Positions 49,503 to 57,722 of a DNA stretch of 60,847 nucleotides are shown piece after piece; position 1 is the stretch's first letter; every line of letters begins with the position of its first letter. Origin of the DNA: Promicromonospora soli (GTDB lineage: Bacteria > Actinomycetota > Actinomycetes > Actinomycetales > Cellulomonadaceae); contig NZ_BNAS01000002.1 of assembly GCF_014653785.1 (NCBI RefSeq), forward strand, positions 347,926 to 408,772, in the 5' to 3' direction. Under the pieces are notes generated by a model. The model was given only the letters and a program-made list of their open reading frames with translations, was not told the DNA's origin and searched no databases. The position numbers were made by a program, and so were the translations under genes.

Positions 49503-50423
49503 CTAGCCGGTCGGGGGCGTGCCGGCGGGGGCGATCTGGTTCCGGCCGGCCAGCTTCGCCTGGTAGAGACGGGCGTCGGCGAGCTTGACCATGGCCTCAT
49601 AGGATCCGAAGGGGCCGAGCGCGCAGCCGCCGCTGACGGTGACGGTGATGCTCTGCCCGTCCGCACGCACTGGCTCCGCGGCCGTAGCCGAGCGGATCCG
49701 CTCCGCGACCGCGAAAGCGCCCTCCAGATCGGTGCGCGGCAGGATGAGAAGGAACTCCTCCCCGCCCCAGCGCCCGCCGACGTCCCCCGCACGCAGCTCC
49801 CGGTGCAAGCGGCCCGCGAAGGCACGCAGCACCTCGTCACCCGCCGAGTGCCCGTACGTGTCGTTGACCAGCTTGAAGTGGTCGACGTCGAGCAGCACCA
49901 CCGACAGCGGATACCCGTGCCGGAGCGAGTCGCTGTGCCGGCGAGCCAGCTCCTGGTCGAGATACCGCCGGTTGTACAGACCGGTCAGCGAGTCGATACG
50001 GCTGAGCTCCTCCAGTGCGGCATTGCGCTCCTGGAGCTCGTCCTGCAGCTCCTTGACGTGCGACGCCGCAGCGACACGGGCCAGCAGCTCCGCTCCCTCG
50101 AACGGCTTCTTGAGATAGTCGTGCGCACCGCCGCGCAGCCCCGACACCACATCGTCCATCGTGCTCCGGGAGGTCAGGAACACGACCGGGATGTCCCGCA
50201 GCTCGCTGTCGCCCTTCAGCTCGGTCAACACCTGATACCCGTTCAGCCCAGGCATCTCCACATCGAGCAGCACCAGGTCGGGCGGGTCCGCACGACACTG
50301 CTCGACCGCGTCCAGCCCGTCCACAGCCTCCACCACGCGGTAGCCCTCGGTCTCCAGGCCGTCGCGGACCACGGCGCGGATCATCTCGTCGTCGTCCACG
50401 ATCAGGACCGTCCGGGCACTCAT
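49503..50423 (-). CDS. Response regulator with GGDEF domain (diguanylate cyclase)
   Basis: A 306-residue PleD-like protein. REC domain: acidic DDDE at residues 10-13, phosphoacceptor Asp54 in LVLLDVEMPG, and Thr/Lys in FLTSRS and LKKPF. A coiled linker (ELQDELQERNAALEEL) joins a GGDEF domain whose signature reads GGEEF, an active variant. An RxxD inhibitory site (RAGD) sits five residues upstream. It should make c-di-GMP from GTP when phosphorylated. The ATG at 50423 starts MSARTVLIVDDDE. Confidence 0.94.
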   Translation of the reverse strand: MSARTVLIVDDDEMIRAVVRDGLETEGYRVVEAVDGLDAVEQCRADPPDLVLLDVEMPGLNGYQVLTELKGDSELRDIPVVFLTSRSTMDDVVSGLRGGAHDYLKKPFEGAELLARVAAASHVKELQDELQERNAALEELSRIDSLTGLYNRRYLDQELARRHSDSLRHGYPLSVVLLDVDHFKLVNDTYGHSAGDEVLRAFAGRLHRELRAGDVGGRWGGEEFLLILPRTDLEGAFAVAERIRSATAAEPVRADGQSITVTVSGGCALGPFGSYEAMVKLADARLYQAKLAGRNQIAPAGTPPTG

Positions 50424-50703
50424 CGTGGTCCTGCCAGTGCAACCATCGTCGTCATCGAGTGACCCTTCACGCTCTGGGAGTCGAGCAGCTCGAGGGCCTC
50501 GGCCGCCCAGTAAGGCACGCCGCGCCGAACCTTCGCCTGCCGCGCAGGTCCACGCAACCACGGCGACCAGAGAAGAGCCAACTGATGTCACCTCATTCGA
50601 GCTCAGCAGCTCTCACGCCACAGCGTTTCCGTCTGGCGAACCGGGATCACAGAGAGCGCCGCGCCTGGTGATGTGAAGGCCGCCATCCAGACACAGCCGG
50701 GGT
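50424..50703. other. Intergenic region upstream of the diguanylate cyclase
   Basis: These 280 bases hold the promoter side of the cyclase gene and the 3' flank of the tandem GNAT gene. Open frames here lack starts with ribosome sites and lack domains. Nothing else is identifiable. Confidence 0.4.
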
Positions 50704-51870
50704 TCAGAGCGCCTTGCCCAGGAGCAGGAGCACCGCGTTCTCGGGATCGTCGTGCGGCGGGAACGGGAGCACCGGCCGGTAGCCGAGCCCCACGTAGAGC
50801 CGCAGCGCCTCCGGCTGCCGGACGCCGGTCGCGAGGTACAGCGCGAGCCCGCTCCGGCGTCGGGCAGCGTCCTCGACCTGCCGCACCAGGGCCGTCGCCA
50901 CGCCCGCTCGCCGGGCAGTCGGGTCGACGAAGACGCTCCGGACCTCGAAGCCGCCGGGGTCTTCGGCGCTGAGGTCGCCGCCCAGAGGGGGGAGGCCGGT
51001 GATGCCGTCCAGCGGGTTCGTCGTGAGGTGCGCAGGCCCGACCTGGGCCGCCGCGAGCGTCGCACAGCCCACCGGCCGCCCGTCGAGCGTCGCCAGGAAG
51101 GTCACGAGCGCGGCACGCCCGTTCTCGGCGTCGACGACGTCGTGGCCGCCACGCGCCGCGACGTCGCGCGCCAGACCGGGGTAAAGCTCCCGCAGGAACG
51201 CCCACATGTCGCGCCGCAGCGTTGCCGCGTCGGGGTCGTCCCAGGGCACCTCGCGGACCTCGGGGCCGGGCGCCGGGGTACCGACAGGCTCGACCACCGG
51301 AGCCTGCTCCGGGTGGCGCCCGGAGTGCGGCGGCAGCCACTTGCCGAAGCACCGCGACCCGGGATCGTCCGCGAACACGCCGAACGGTTCGACCGGGTCG
51401 TAGCCCAGCCGCAGGTACAGCCCGAGCGACTCGGGCTGCATGAGCCCGCTCTCCAGGATCAGGTGTCGCACGCCAGCGGCGCGGGCCGCGTCCTCGGCCG
51501 CGTTCATCAGGGTGCGGGACAGGCCACGGCCACGGAAGGCAGGAGCCACGTACACACGCTTGACCTCGGCCGTGCCCTCGGGGTGCAGGCCGCCCTGGTG
51601 GTCGTCGCGGCCCGACAGGTCGCGAATCGCGGCGTGCCCGCCAGGCTCGCCGTCGACACGCAGCAGCAGGGTCGCGAACACGTTCGAGGGATCCACGCGA
51701 TCGCGCGGGTCCGCCCCCGGGGCGGCGTCCGATCCGGCCGCCGAGGGCATCCCCGGCTCCGAGTACCGCAGGTCGATCTCGCGCTGCTGCTCGTCGCGGA
51801 GGCGGACGGCGTCGGTATGGTCCCAGCGGACCGTCTCGATGCTTGTCCCCGCGAGAACCTCAGCGGCCAT
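50704..51870 (-). CDS. Tandem GNAT N-acetyltransferase
   Basis: A 388-residue protein with two complete GNAT domains. The first (residues about 1-175) has motif A KRVYVAPAFRGRGLSRTLM and LYLRLGYDPVEPFG. The second (about 205-388) has RSVFVDPTARRAGVATALV and LYVGLGYRPVLPF. The interdomain linker (residues about 190-197) is encoded by a half-copy of the 44-bp palindrome. Substrates unknown. It follows purQ by 27 bases on the same strand. Confidence 0.88.
   Translation of the reverse strand: MAAEVLAGTSIETVRWDHTDAVRLRDEQQREIDLRYSEPGMPSAAGSDAAPGADPRDRVDPSNVFATLLLRVDGEPGGHAAIRDLSGRDDHQGGLHPEGTAEVKRVYVAPAFRGRGLSRTLMNAAEDAARAAGVRHLILESGLMQPESLGLYLRLGYDPVEPFGVFADDPGSRCFGKWLPPHSGRHPEQAPVVEPVGTPAPGPEVREVPWDDPDAATLRRDMWAFLRELYPGLARDVAARGGHDVVDAENGRAALVTFLATLDGRPVGCATLAAAQVGPAHLTTNPLDGITGLPPLGGDLSAEDPGGFEVRSVFVDPTARRAGVATALVRQVEDAARRRSGLALYLATGVRQPEALRLYVGLGYRPVLPFPPHDDPENAVLLLLGKAL
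51282..51300. repeat. Half-copy of the 44-bp palindrome inside a coding sequence
   Basis: CGACAGGCTCGACCACCGG is identical over 19 bases to one arm of the palindrome at 23415-23458. It lies in frame inside the tandem GNAT gene and encodes part of the linker PVVEPVG between the two domains. Confidence 0.8.
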
Positions 51871-51897
51871 GCACGCCTGCCTCGACCGAACCGAGGG

Positions 51898-52647
51898 TCA
51901 CGCGTGGACCAGCGACGACAGGACGGACGTGAAGAACGTCAGCCCGTCGACACCGGAGCGCGGCCCCTCGGCGGACGCCGGGCCGAAGCCGGCCTCCACC
52001 GCGTGCTCCGGGTGCGGCATGAGCCCCACCACGTTGCCGCGGTCGTTGCTGATGCCCGCGATGTCGCGACGCGACCCGTTCGGGTTCCAGCCGTCGTAGC
52101 GGAAGACGACGCGGCCCTCGCCCTCGAGCTCGTCGAGGGTGCGCTCGTCGGCGACGAACTGGCCGTCCTGGTTCTTCAGCGGGATCGTGATCTGCTGCCC
52201 GCGGCGGAACTCGTTGGTCCACGCCGTGCGCGCGTTCTCGACGATCAGCGACTGCTCCCGGCACACGAAGTGCAGGTGGTCGTTCTTGACCATCGAGCCG
52301 GGCAGCAGGTGCGCCTCGGTGAGGACCTGGAAGCCGTTGCAGATGCCGAGCACCGGCATGCCGCCCTTGGCGGCGTCGACCACGGCGGCCATGGCCGGCG
52401 CGAACCGGCTGATGGCACCCGCGCGCAGGTAGTCACCGTAGGAGAATCCGCCGGGCAGCACCACGGCGTCGACGTCGTGGAGCGACGCGTCCGCGTGCCA
52501 GAGCGACACCGCCTCGCCGCCGGCCAGACGCACGGCACGCGCCGCGTCCCGGTCGTCGAGCGTGCCGGGGAACGTGATGACACCGATCCGGGCGCCGCCG
52601 ATCCCGGGCGCGGTCGTCGTGCCGGACGTCGGCTCGATCGCCGACAT
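51898..52647 (-). CDS. purQ: Phosphoribosylformylglycinamidine synthase subunit PurQ
   Basis: A 249-residue class I glutamine amidotransferase that delivers ammonia to PurL. The nucleophile Cys lies in [19 protein letters not shown] near residue 99, and the His-Glu pair is in MPHPEHAVE near residue 223. Its start overlaps the purS stop by one base (TGATG), so the two are coupled. The N-terminus carries a ~17-residue extension before [13 protein letters not shown]. Confidence 0.96.
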   Translation of the reverse strand: MSAIEPTSGTTTAPGIGGARIGVITFPGTLDDRDAARAVRLAGGEAVSLWHADASLHDVDAVVLPGGFSYGDYLRAGAISRFAPAMAAVVDAAKGGMPVLGICNGFQVLTEAHLLPGSMVKNDHLHFVCREQSLIVENARTAWTNEFRRGQQITIPLKNQDGQFVADERTLDELEGEGRVVFRYDGWNPNGSRRDIAGISNDRGNVVGLMPHPEHAVEAGFGPASAEGPRSGVDGLTFFTSVLSSLVHA

Positions 52648-52934
52648 CAGGCGCTCACCGGCGCGCCGCTCGCCTCGCCGGAGACCTCGGCGGCGTCGGC
52701 GACGGAGACCACGTCCTCGATCACCGGGTTGGACAGCAGCGTTGCCGCTGCCTCCCGAGCGGCGGCGAGGATCTCAGGCGTCACCTCACCGTCCACCTCG
52801 AGCTCGAACCGCTTGCCCTGACGCACACCGGAGAACTGGGTGAAGCCGAGGCGCGGCAGCGCTCCGACCACAGCCTTGCCCTGGGGGTCCAGGATCTCGG
52901 GCTTGGGCATGACCTCGACGACGACGCGTCCCAC
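52647..52934 (-). CDS. purS: Phosphoribosylformylglycinamidine synthase subunit PurS
   Basis: A 95-residue bridging subunit of the PurLQS complex. The family pattern is [20 protein letters not shown] followed by [12 protein letters not shown]. The GTG start has AAGGAG upstream. It is co-transcribed with purQ; purL is elsewhere in the window. Confidence 0.95.
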   Translation of the reverse strand: MGRVVVEVMPKPEILDPQGKAVVGALPRLGFTQFSGVRQGKRFELEVDGEVTPEILAAAREAAATLLSNPVIEDVVSVADAAEVSGEASGAPVSA

Positions 52935-53028
52935 GAAGGCTCCTTGAAGGTGAGGGAATTCCGGGGAAAGTCTACTTGCGCTGCGGGGTGCCTCGCCGAC
53001 CAGGAGGAGTGACCTACGCCGCGTCGCC

Positions 53029-53787
53029 TCAGGCGGTCAAGTACTGGTCCGCCCAGGCGCTGATGATGCGGGCCGCCCGCTTGGCCTGACCGGGCGCGGT
53101 GAGCAGGTGGTCGGCGCCCTCCAGGGACACGAACGACCGCGGGTGCCTGGCCTCCCGGAAGATCTCCCCGGCGTTCGAGATGTCCACGGTGCTGTCCGTG
53201 GGCGAGTGCATCACCAGCAGCGGCGACCTCAGCTCCCGGATCTTCGACCGCAGGTCAGCCCGCCGGACGTCCTCCACGAAGTGCCGCTTCAGCGTCAGCG
53301 CACGCCCGCCCACCATCCACTGGGCGTGGCCGTCGTCGAACACGCGGCCCAGGACGGCGTCGTAGTTGTGCTCCGCGTGTCGCGGCTGGATGGGGGCGCC
53401 GATCGTCGCGACGGCCTGCACGCCAGGGACGTCCCCGGCGGCCGCGATCACTGCCGCACCGCCGAACGAGTGCCCCACCAGGAGGTGCACCGGCCGCCCC
53501 TGGTCGGCCATGAACTTGGCGGCCTGCACGGTGTCCGCGACCTTGTGCGTGAACGAGCCGTCGCCCCAGTCGCCTTCGGAGTCGCCCAGGCCCAGGTTGT
53601 CGAAGCGGAGCATGCCGATGCCCTCGGTCGCGAGCTGCTTGCAGATCCGCGCCGCGGCCGGCGAGTCCTTGCCGAGCGTGAACCCGTGGGAGAACACGCC
53701 CCAGCCGCGCACCTCGCCGTCGGGCCGATCGATGATGCCCGCGAGGCGCGGCCCCGTAGTGCTCTCGAACGTGACGCGCTCAGCCAC
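53029..53787 (-). CDS. Alpha/beta hydrolase of the dienelactone-hydrolase-like type
   Basis: A 252-residue serine hydrolase. The nucleophile elbow is LVGHSFGGAA near residue 100. Asp in VMHSPTDSTV and His in LEGADHLLT complete the triad. The GTG start at 53787 is preferred over the ATG 13 codons upstream because GGGGAG precedes it at proper spacing. The sequence resembles the hydrolase domain often fused to OsmC, here stand-alone. Substrate unknown. Confidence 0.87.
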   Translation of the reverse strand: MAERVTFESTTGPRLAGIIDRPDGEVRGWGVFSHGFTLGKDSPAAARICKQLATEGIGMLRFDNLGLGDSEGDWGDGSFTHKVADTVQAAKFMADQGRPVHLLVGHSFGGAAVIAAAGDVPGVQAVATIGAPIQPRHAEHNYDAVLGRVFDDGHAQWMVGGRALTLKRHFVEDVRRADLRSKIRELRSPLLVMHSPTDSTVDISNAGEIFREARHPRSFVSLEGADHLLTAPGQAKRAARIISAWADQYLTA

Positions 53788-53922
53788 CGCTACTCCCCTG
53801 TCGACAGGCGGCGATATTAGCGCCACGCGAGTTTCCCGGGGATGAACCCGACGCGCAGCGAGACGGACCGCGCGCGGACCGCCGCCGGCGGGGCCCCGGC
53901 GACGGCACGCGAGCCGAGGGTC

Positions 53923-55212
53923 CTACGAGACGGCGACCTCGCCGCGCTCCGCCTTCAGCGCGATGTCCGTGCGGTGGTGCGAGCCCTTGAGGTCGATCTT
54001 CGCGACGCCCTCGTAGGCCCGACGCCGGGCGTCCGCCAGGTCGCGGCCCAGCGCCACAACCGACAGCACGCGGCCGCCCGCGCTGACCAGCTCGCCAGTC
54101 TCGGAGAGGCCGGTGCCGGCGTGCAGCACGTGCACGCCGGCGAGCGACTCCGCATCCTCGATGCCGGTGATCGGGTCGCCCGACCGTGCCGACGCCGGGT
54201 AGCCCTCGGACGCGACGACCACCGTCACCGACGCCTCCGGGCGCCAGCGCAGCGGCTCCAGCTCGGCGAGCGTGCCGCGGGCCGCCGCGAGCATGACCTC
54301 GGACAGCGGCGTCGCGAGCCGGGCCAGCACGGACTGGGTCTCCGGGTCGCCGAAGCGCGCGTTGAACTCCACCACGCGGGTGCCACGGGAGGTGAGCGCG
54401 AGGCCGACGTACAGGACCCCGGAGAACGGCGTGCCGCGGCGGGCCATCTCGTCGACGGTCGGCTGGGCGATGCGGGCCACCACCTCGTCCACCAGGCCCG
54501 ACGGCGCCCAGTCCAGCGGGGTGTAGGCGCCCATGCCGCCCGTGTTCGGCCCCTCGTCGTCATTTCCCACGCGCTTGAAGTCCTGGGCGGGGACCAGGGG
54601 GACCACCGTCGCGCCGTCGCACACGCAGAACAGGGAGACCTCGGGGCCGTCAAGGTACTCCTCGACCACCACCCGGCCGTTCTCGTTGGCCAGGCACGCC
54701 TCGCCGTGAGCGAGCGCCGCCTCGCGGTCGTCCGTGACGACGACGCCCTTGCCGGCCGCGAGGCCGTCGTCCTTGACCACGTACGGCGCGCCGAACGCGT
54801 CGAGCGCTGCCGCCACCTCGGTGGCGTCGGTGCACACGTGCGCCATCGCGGTCGGCACGCCCGCGGCGGCCATGACCTCCTTGGCGAACGACTTGGAGCC
54901 CTCGAGCCGGGCGGCCTCGCCGGACGGGCCGAACACCGGGATGCCCGCCGCCCGGACGGAGTCCGCGACACCCGCCACCAGCGGCGCCTCCGGGCCGACG
55001 ACGACGAGCTCGGCGCCCAGCCGCTCGGCGAGGGCCGCCACGGCCGCTCCGTCGAGGGGGTCGACCTCGTGCAGCGTTGCGGCCGCGGCGATACCCGGGT
55101 TGCCGGGTGCGGCGTGCAGCTCATGGACGGCGACGCCGGTCACGTTCTCCCGGTCCAGGGAGTGGACTATGGCGTGCTCGCGGGCACCGGTCCCGATGGC
55201 GAGGATCTTCAC
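53923..55212 (-). CDS. purD: Phosphoribosylamine-glycine ligase
   Basis: A 429-residue ATP-grasp enzyme that joins phosphoribosylamine to glycine. Visible landmarks are ILAIGTGAREHAIVHSL at the start, VVGPEAPLVAGVADSV near residue 73, VVKDDGLAAGKGVVV near 142 and FNARFGDPETQ near 293. GTG at 55212 follows purA by 17 bases, so purA-purD are an operon. The longer frame that extends through purA is an artefact. Confidence 0.97.
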   Translation of the reverse strand: MKILAIGTGAREHAIVHSLDRENVTGVAVHELHAAPGNPGIAAAATLHEVDPLDGAAVAALAERLGAELVVVGPEAPLVAGVADSVRAAGIPVFGPSGEAARLEGSKSFAKEVMAAAGVPTAMAHVCTDATEVAAALDAFGAPYVVKDDGLAAGKGVVVTDDREAALAHGEACLANENGRVVVEEYLDGPEVSLFCVCDGATVVPLVPAQDFKRVGNDDEGPNTGGMGAYTPLDWAPSGLVDEVVARIAQPTVDEMARRGTPFSGVLYVGLALTSRGTRVVEFNARFGDPETQSVLARLATPLSEVMLAAARGTLAELEPLRWRPEASVTVVVASEGYPASARSGDPITGIEDAESLAGVHVLHAGTGLSETGELVSAGGRVLSVVALGRDLADARRRAYEGVAKIDLKGSHHRTDIALKAERGEVAVS

Positions 55213-55229
55213 TGTGGTGGAGGTCTTTC

Positions 55230-56522
55230 TCAGCGCGCGTGGATGAGGTCGTGAATGGGAATGATCTCGTCGCGCTTCGGCCCCACGCCGATCGCGGAGA
55301 TCCGGGTGCCCGACATCTCCTCGAGCGCCCGCACGTACGCCTGTGCCTTCGGCGGCAGGTCCTCGAAGGCGCGGGCCTTGGAGATGTCCTCCCACCAGCC
55401 GTCGAGCTCCTCGTAGATCGGCTTCGCGTGGTGGAACGCCGTCTGGTCGGTGGGCATCTCGTCGTAGCGGACGCCGTCGACGTCGTACGCCACGCAGACC
55501 GGGACCTTCTCCATGCCGGTGAGGATGTCGAGCTTGGTGAGCACGATGTCGGTGAGCCCGTTGATGCGGGTCGCGTAGCGCGCGATCACCGCGTCGTACC
55601 AGCCGGTGCGGCGCGCGCGGCCCGTCGTGACGCCGTACTCGCCGCCGGTCTTGCGGAGGAACTCGCCCTTGTCGTCGAACAGCTCCGTGGGGAAGGGACC
55701 CTCGCCCACACGCGTCGTGTAGGCCTTGATGACGCCGATCACGGAGTCGATCCGGGTGGGGCCGACGCCGGACCCGGTCACCGCGCCGCCCGCCGTCGCG
55801 CTGGAGGACGTCACGAACGGGTAGGTGCCGTGATCGATGTCGAGCATCGTCGCCTGGCCGGCCTCGAACAGCACGTTCTTGCCGGTGTCGAGCGCCTTGT
55901 TCAGCTCGACGGCGGTGTCCGTGACCATGGGCCGCAGCCGGTCGGCGTACTGGAGCAGCTCGTCGAGCGTCTCGTCCACCGTGATGGCGCGCCGGTTGTA
56001 GACCTTCACGAGCAGGTGGTTCTTCTGGTCGAGCGAGCCCTCGATCTTGGCGCGCAGGATCTTCTCGTCGAACAGGTCCCACATGCGGATGCCGACGCGG
56101 TTGATCTTGTCGGCGTACGCCGGGCCGATGCCCCGGCCCGTGGTGCCGATGCGGCGCTTGCCGAGGAAGCGCTCGGTCACCTTGTCGATGGTGCGGTGGT
56201 ACGGGGCGATGATGTGCGCGCTGCCCGAGACGAGCAGGCGGGACACGTCGACGCCGCGCGCGATCAGCGCGTCGAGCTCCTCGAACAGGACCTCGATGTC
56301 GACCACCACGCCGTTGGCGATGACCGGCACCACGCCGGGCGACAGGATTCCCGACGGCAGCAGGTGCAGGGCGTACTTCTCGTCGTCGATGACGACCGTG
56401 TGCCCCGCGTTGTTCCCACCGTTGAACTTCACCACGTAATCGACGCGGGAGCCCAGGAGGTCCGTCGCCTTTCCCTTGCCCTCATCGCCCCACTGGGCCC
56501 CGACGAGCACGACGCCTGGCAT
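55230..56522 (-). CDS. purA: Adenylosuccinate synthetase
   Basis: A 430-residue GTP-dependent enzyme of the AMP branch. The P-loop-like signature [15 protein letters not shown] (residues about 9-23) and NNAGHTV near 38 are intact, as are [14 protein letters not shown] near 130 and TTTRRTGW-like [15 protein letters not shown]. Length is standard. It heads purA-purD, transcribed leftward. Confidence 0.98.
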   Translation of the reverse strand: MPGVVLVGAQWGDEGKGKATDLLGSRVDYVVKFNGGNNAGHTVVIDDEKYALHLLPSGILSPGVVPVIANGVVVDIEVLFEELDALIARGVDVSRLLVSGSAHIIAPYHRTIDKVTERFLGKRRIGTTGRGIGPAYADKINRVGIRMWDLFDEKILRAKIEGSLDQKNHLLVKVYNRRAITVDETLDELLQYADRLRPMVTDTAVELNKALDTGKNVLFEAGQATMLDIDHGTYPFVTSSSATAGGAVTGSGVGPTRIDSVIGVIKAYTTRVGEGPFPTELFDDKGEFLRKTGGEYGVTTGRARRTGWYDAVIARYATRINGLTDIVLTKLDILTGMEKVPVCVAYDVDGVRYDEMPTDQTAFHHAKPIYEELDGWWEDISKARAFEDLPPKAQAYVRALEEMSGTRISAIGVGPKRDEIIPIHDLIHAR

Positions 56523-56596
56523 GGATCTCCACCTTCTCGGATTGCTTGACTGCTCCGCCGAGTGCGCTCGAGAGCGCCCGCGGGCCGCGCCCGAGT

Positions 56597-57040
56597 CTAC
56601 TTCGTGGTGGGCACCAAGGCGCCAACCTCGTCCACAGACGCGCCCGAGTCCATGAGGAACTTCGCACAGCGCTCGGCCTCGTCCTCCTCGCCGATGAGGT
56701 CCGCTGCCCGGGAGAGCGCGAGCAGCGCCCGGAGAAAGCCCTGGTTCGGCACGTGGCTCGCCGGGATCGGCCCCTGCCCGCGCCAGCCGGCCCGGCGCAG
56801 CGCGTCCAGCCCGCGGTGGTAGCCCGTGCGCGCATAGGCGTAGGCCTCGACGTTCCCCGCAGCGCTACCCGCGTCGAGCGCGCCCTCCGCGAGGACCGCC
56901 CACACGAGGGACGACGCCGGCGCCGACGCCGCGACCTCGACCGGGTCGTCGCCGCTGGTCAGGCGCTCACGAGCCGCCGGGTAGTCGTCGGGCAGCAGCG
57001 TCGGGGCAGGTCCCTGCAGCAGGTTCTCGTGGGTGCTCAT
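56597..57040 (-). CDS. DUF3151 family protein
   Basis: A 147-residue protein matching actinobacterial DUF3151: [42 protein letters not shown] and GWRGQGPIP. All-helical, cytoplasmic, function unknown; commonly placed upstream of purA. Its stop codon context ACGAAGTAGAC resembles one unit of the 16-bp-phased element, but a single degenerate unit proves nothing. Confidence 0.93.
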   Translation of the reverse strand: MSTHENLLQGPAPTLLPDDYPAARERLTSGDDPVEVAASAPASSLVWAVLAEGALDAGSAAGNVEAYAYARTGYHRGLDALRRAGWRGQGPIPASHVPNQGFLRALLALSRAADLIGEEDEAERCAKFLMDSGASVDEVGALVPTTK

Positions 57041-57171
57041 GCTCGAATTCTGACACTACCGGGACAGCGCGTGACAAAGGGGATCGCACAGGTTTGCCCA
57101 TTTGGCCAGCCCGGACGGTGAATTTTGCCTTTCATCCGGTGCGATCGGGCAACAGTCGTTACGCTCGACAC

Positions 57172-57576
57172 ATGATCGAGATCGCGACGTCTCCCACGAC
57201 GACGACGCTCGTGATCGCCGGCGACCTCGACCTCGCCGAACGAGACCAGTTCCCGGAGATCGCAGCGCGCGTCGTCGGCCTGCGCCGGCAGCTGCTCGTC
57301 ATCGACATGTGCCGGGTCACGTTCATGGACTCCACCGGGGCCGCGTTCCTCATCTCGCTGGCCGACGCCGGCCGCAAGCGCGGCGGTGCGACCGTCATCC
57401 GCGGGGCGGACGAGCGCGACCTCTTCGTGCTCGAGGTCTGCGGCGCCATGGAGCTTTTCCGCGTGGACGACGAGCACTCGTGCGAACCCGCCGCGCCCGA
57501 CTCCGGTTTCGCGGTGATGACCCCGCGGGACGAAGACGTATCGCCGTTGTCCCGCCGTGACGCGTCCACTGCGTAG
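57172..57576 (+). CDS. STAS-domain anti-sigma-factor antagonist (first copy)
   Basis: A 134-residue STAS protein. The phosphorylatable Ser54 is in FMDSTGAAFLISL, the RsbV/SpoIIAA signature. The ~35-residue C-terminal tail is disordered. It would bind a kinase/anti-sigma factor when unphosphorylated and be reactivated by a PP2C phosphatase. The convergent neighbour is such a phosphatase with a HATPase domain, so the genes probably form one switch. Divergent from DUF3151. Array C begins 21 bases after its stop. Confidence 0.9.
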   Translation: MIEIATSPTTTTLVIAGDLDLAERDQFPEIAARVVGLRRQLLVIDMCRVTFMDSTGAAFLISLADAGRKRGGATVIRGADERDLFVLEVCGAMELFRVDDEHSCEPAAPDSGFAVMTPRDEDVSPLSRRDASTA

Positions 57577-57597
57577 AGCGTTATCAGCTCCCGGTGG

Positions 57598-57722
57598 CGA
57601 GTAGAACTCTGGCGAAGTAGAACCTCAGCGAAGTAGAACCGCAACCGCCGCATGGCGCGCTGCGTTCTATCTCGCCAGAGTTTTATCTCGCCAGAGTTCT
57701 ACTTCGCCACGGTTCTACTTCG
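57598..57722. repeat. 16-bp-phased inverted repeat array, copy C
   Basis: Seven units. Forward units start at 57598 (a 10-base variant CGAGTAGAAC), 57613 and 57629. Reverse units start at 57664, 57680, 57696 and 57712, an exact 16-bp period. The unit at 57680 reads GTTTTATCTCG, which turns the TAG of that unit into TAA. The central loop (57640-57663) is only weakly palindromic. The outermost reverse unit contains the TAG stop codon (57715-57717) of the phosphatase gene. The array fills the gap between convergent STAS and phosphatase genes. Confidence 0.95.

Noticed and set aside
55213-56082. N-terminal extension of the purD frame running back through purA
   Set aside because: The extension is an out-of-frame reading of purA. 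purD homology begins exactly at the GTG at 55212.
15392-57722. CRISPR array interpretation of the phased repeats
   Set aside because: Units are 11 bp with 5-bp spacers, inverted about a centre, at several loci. CRISPR repeats are longer, direct, and have ~30-bp spacers. No cas genes are present.
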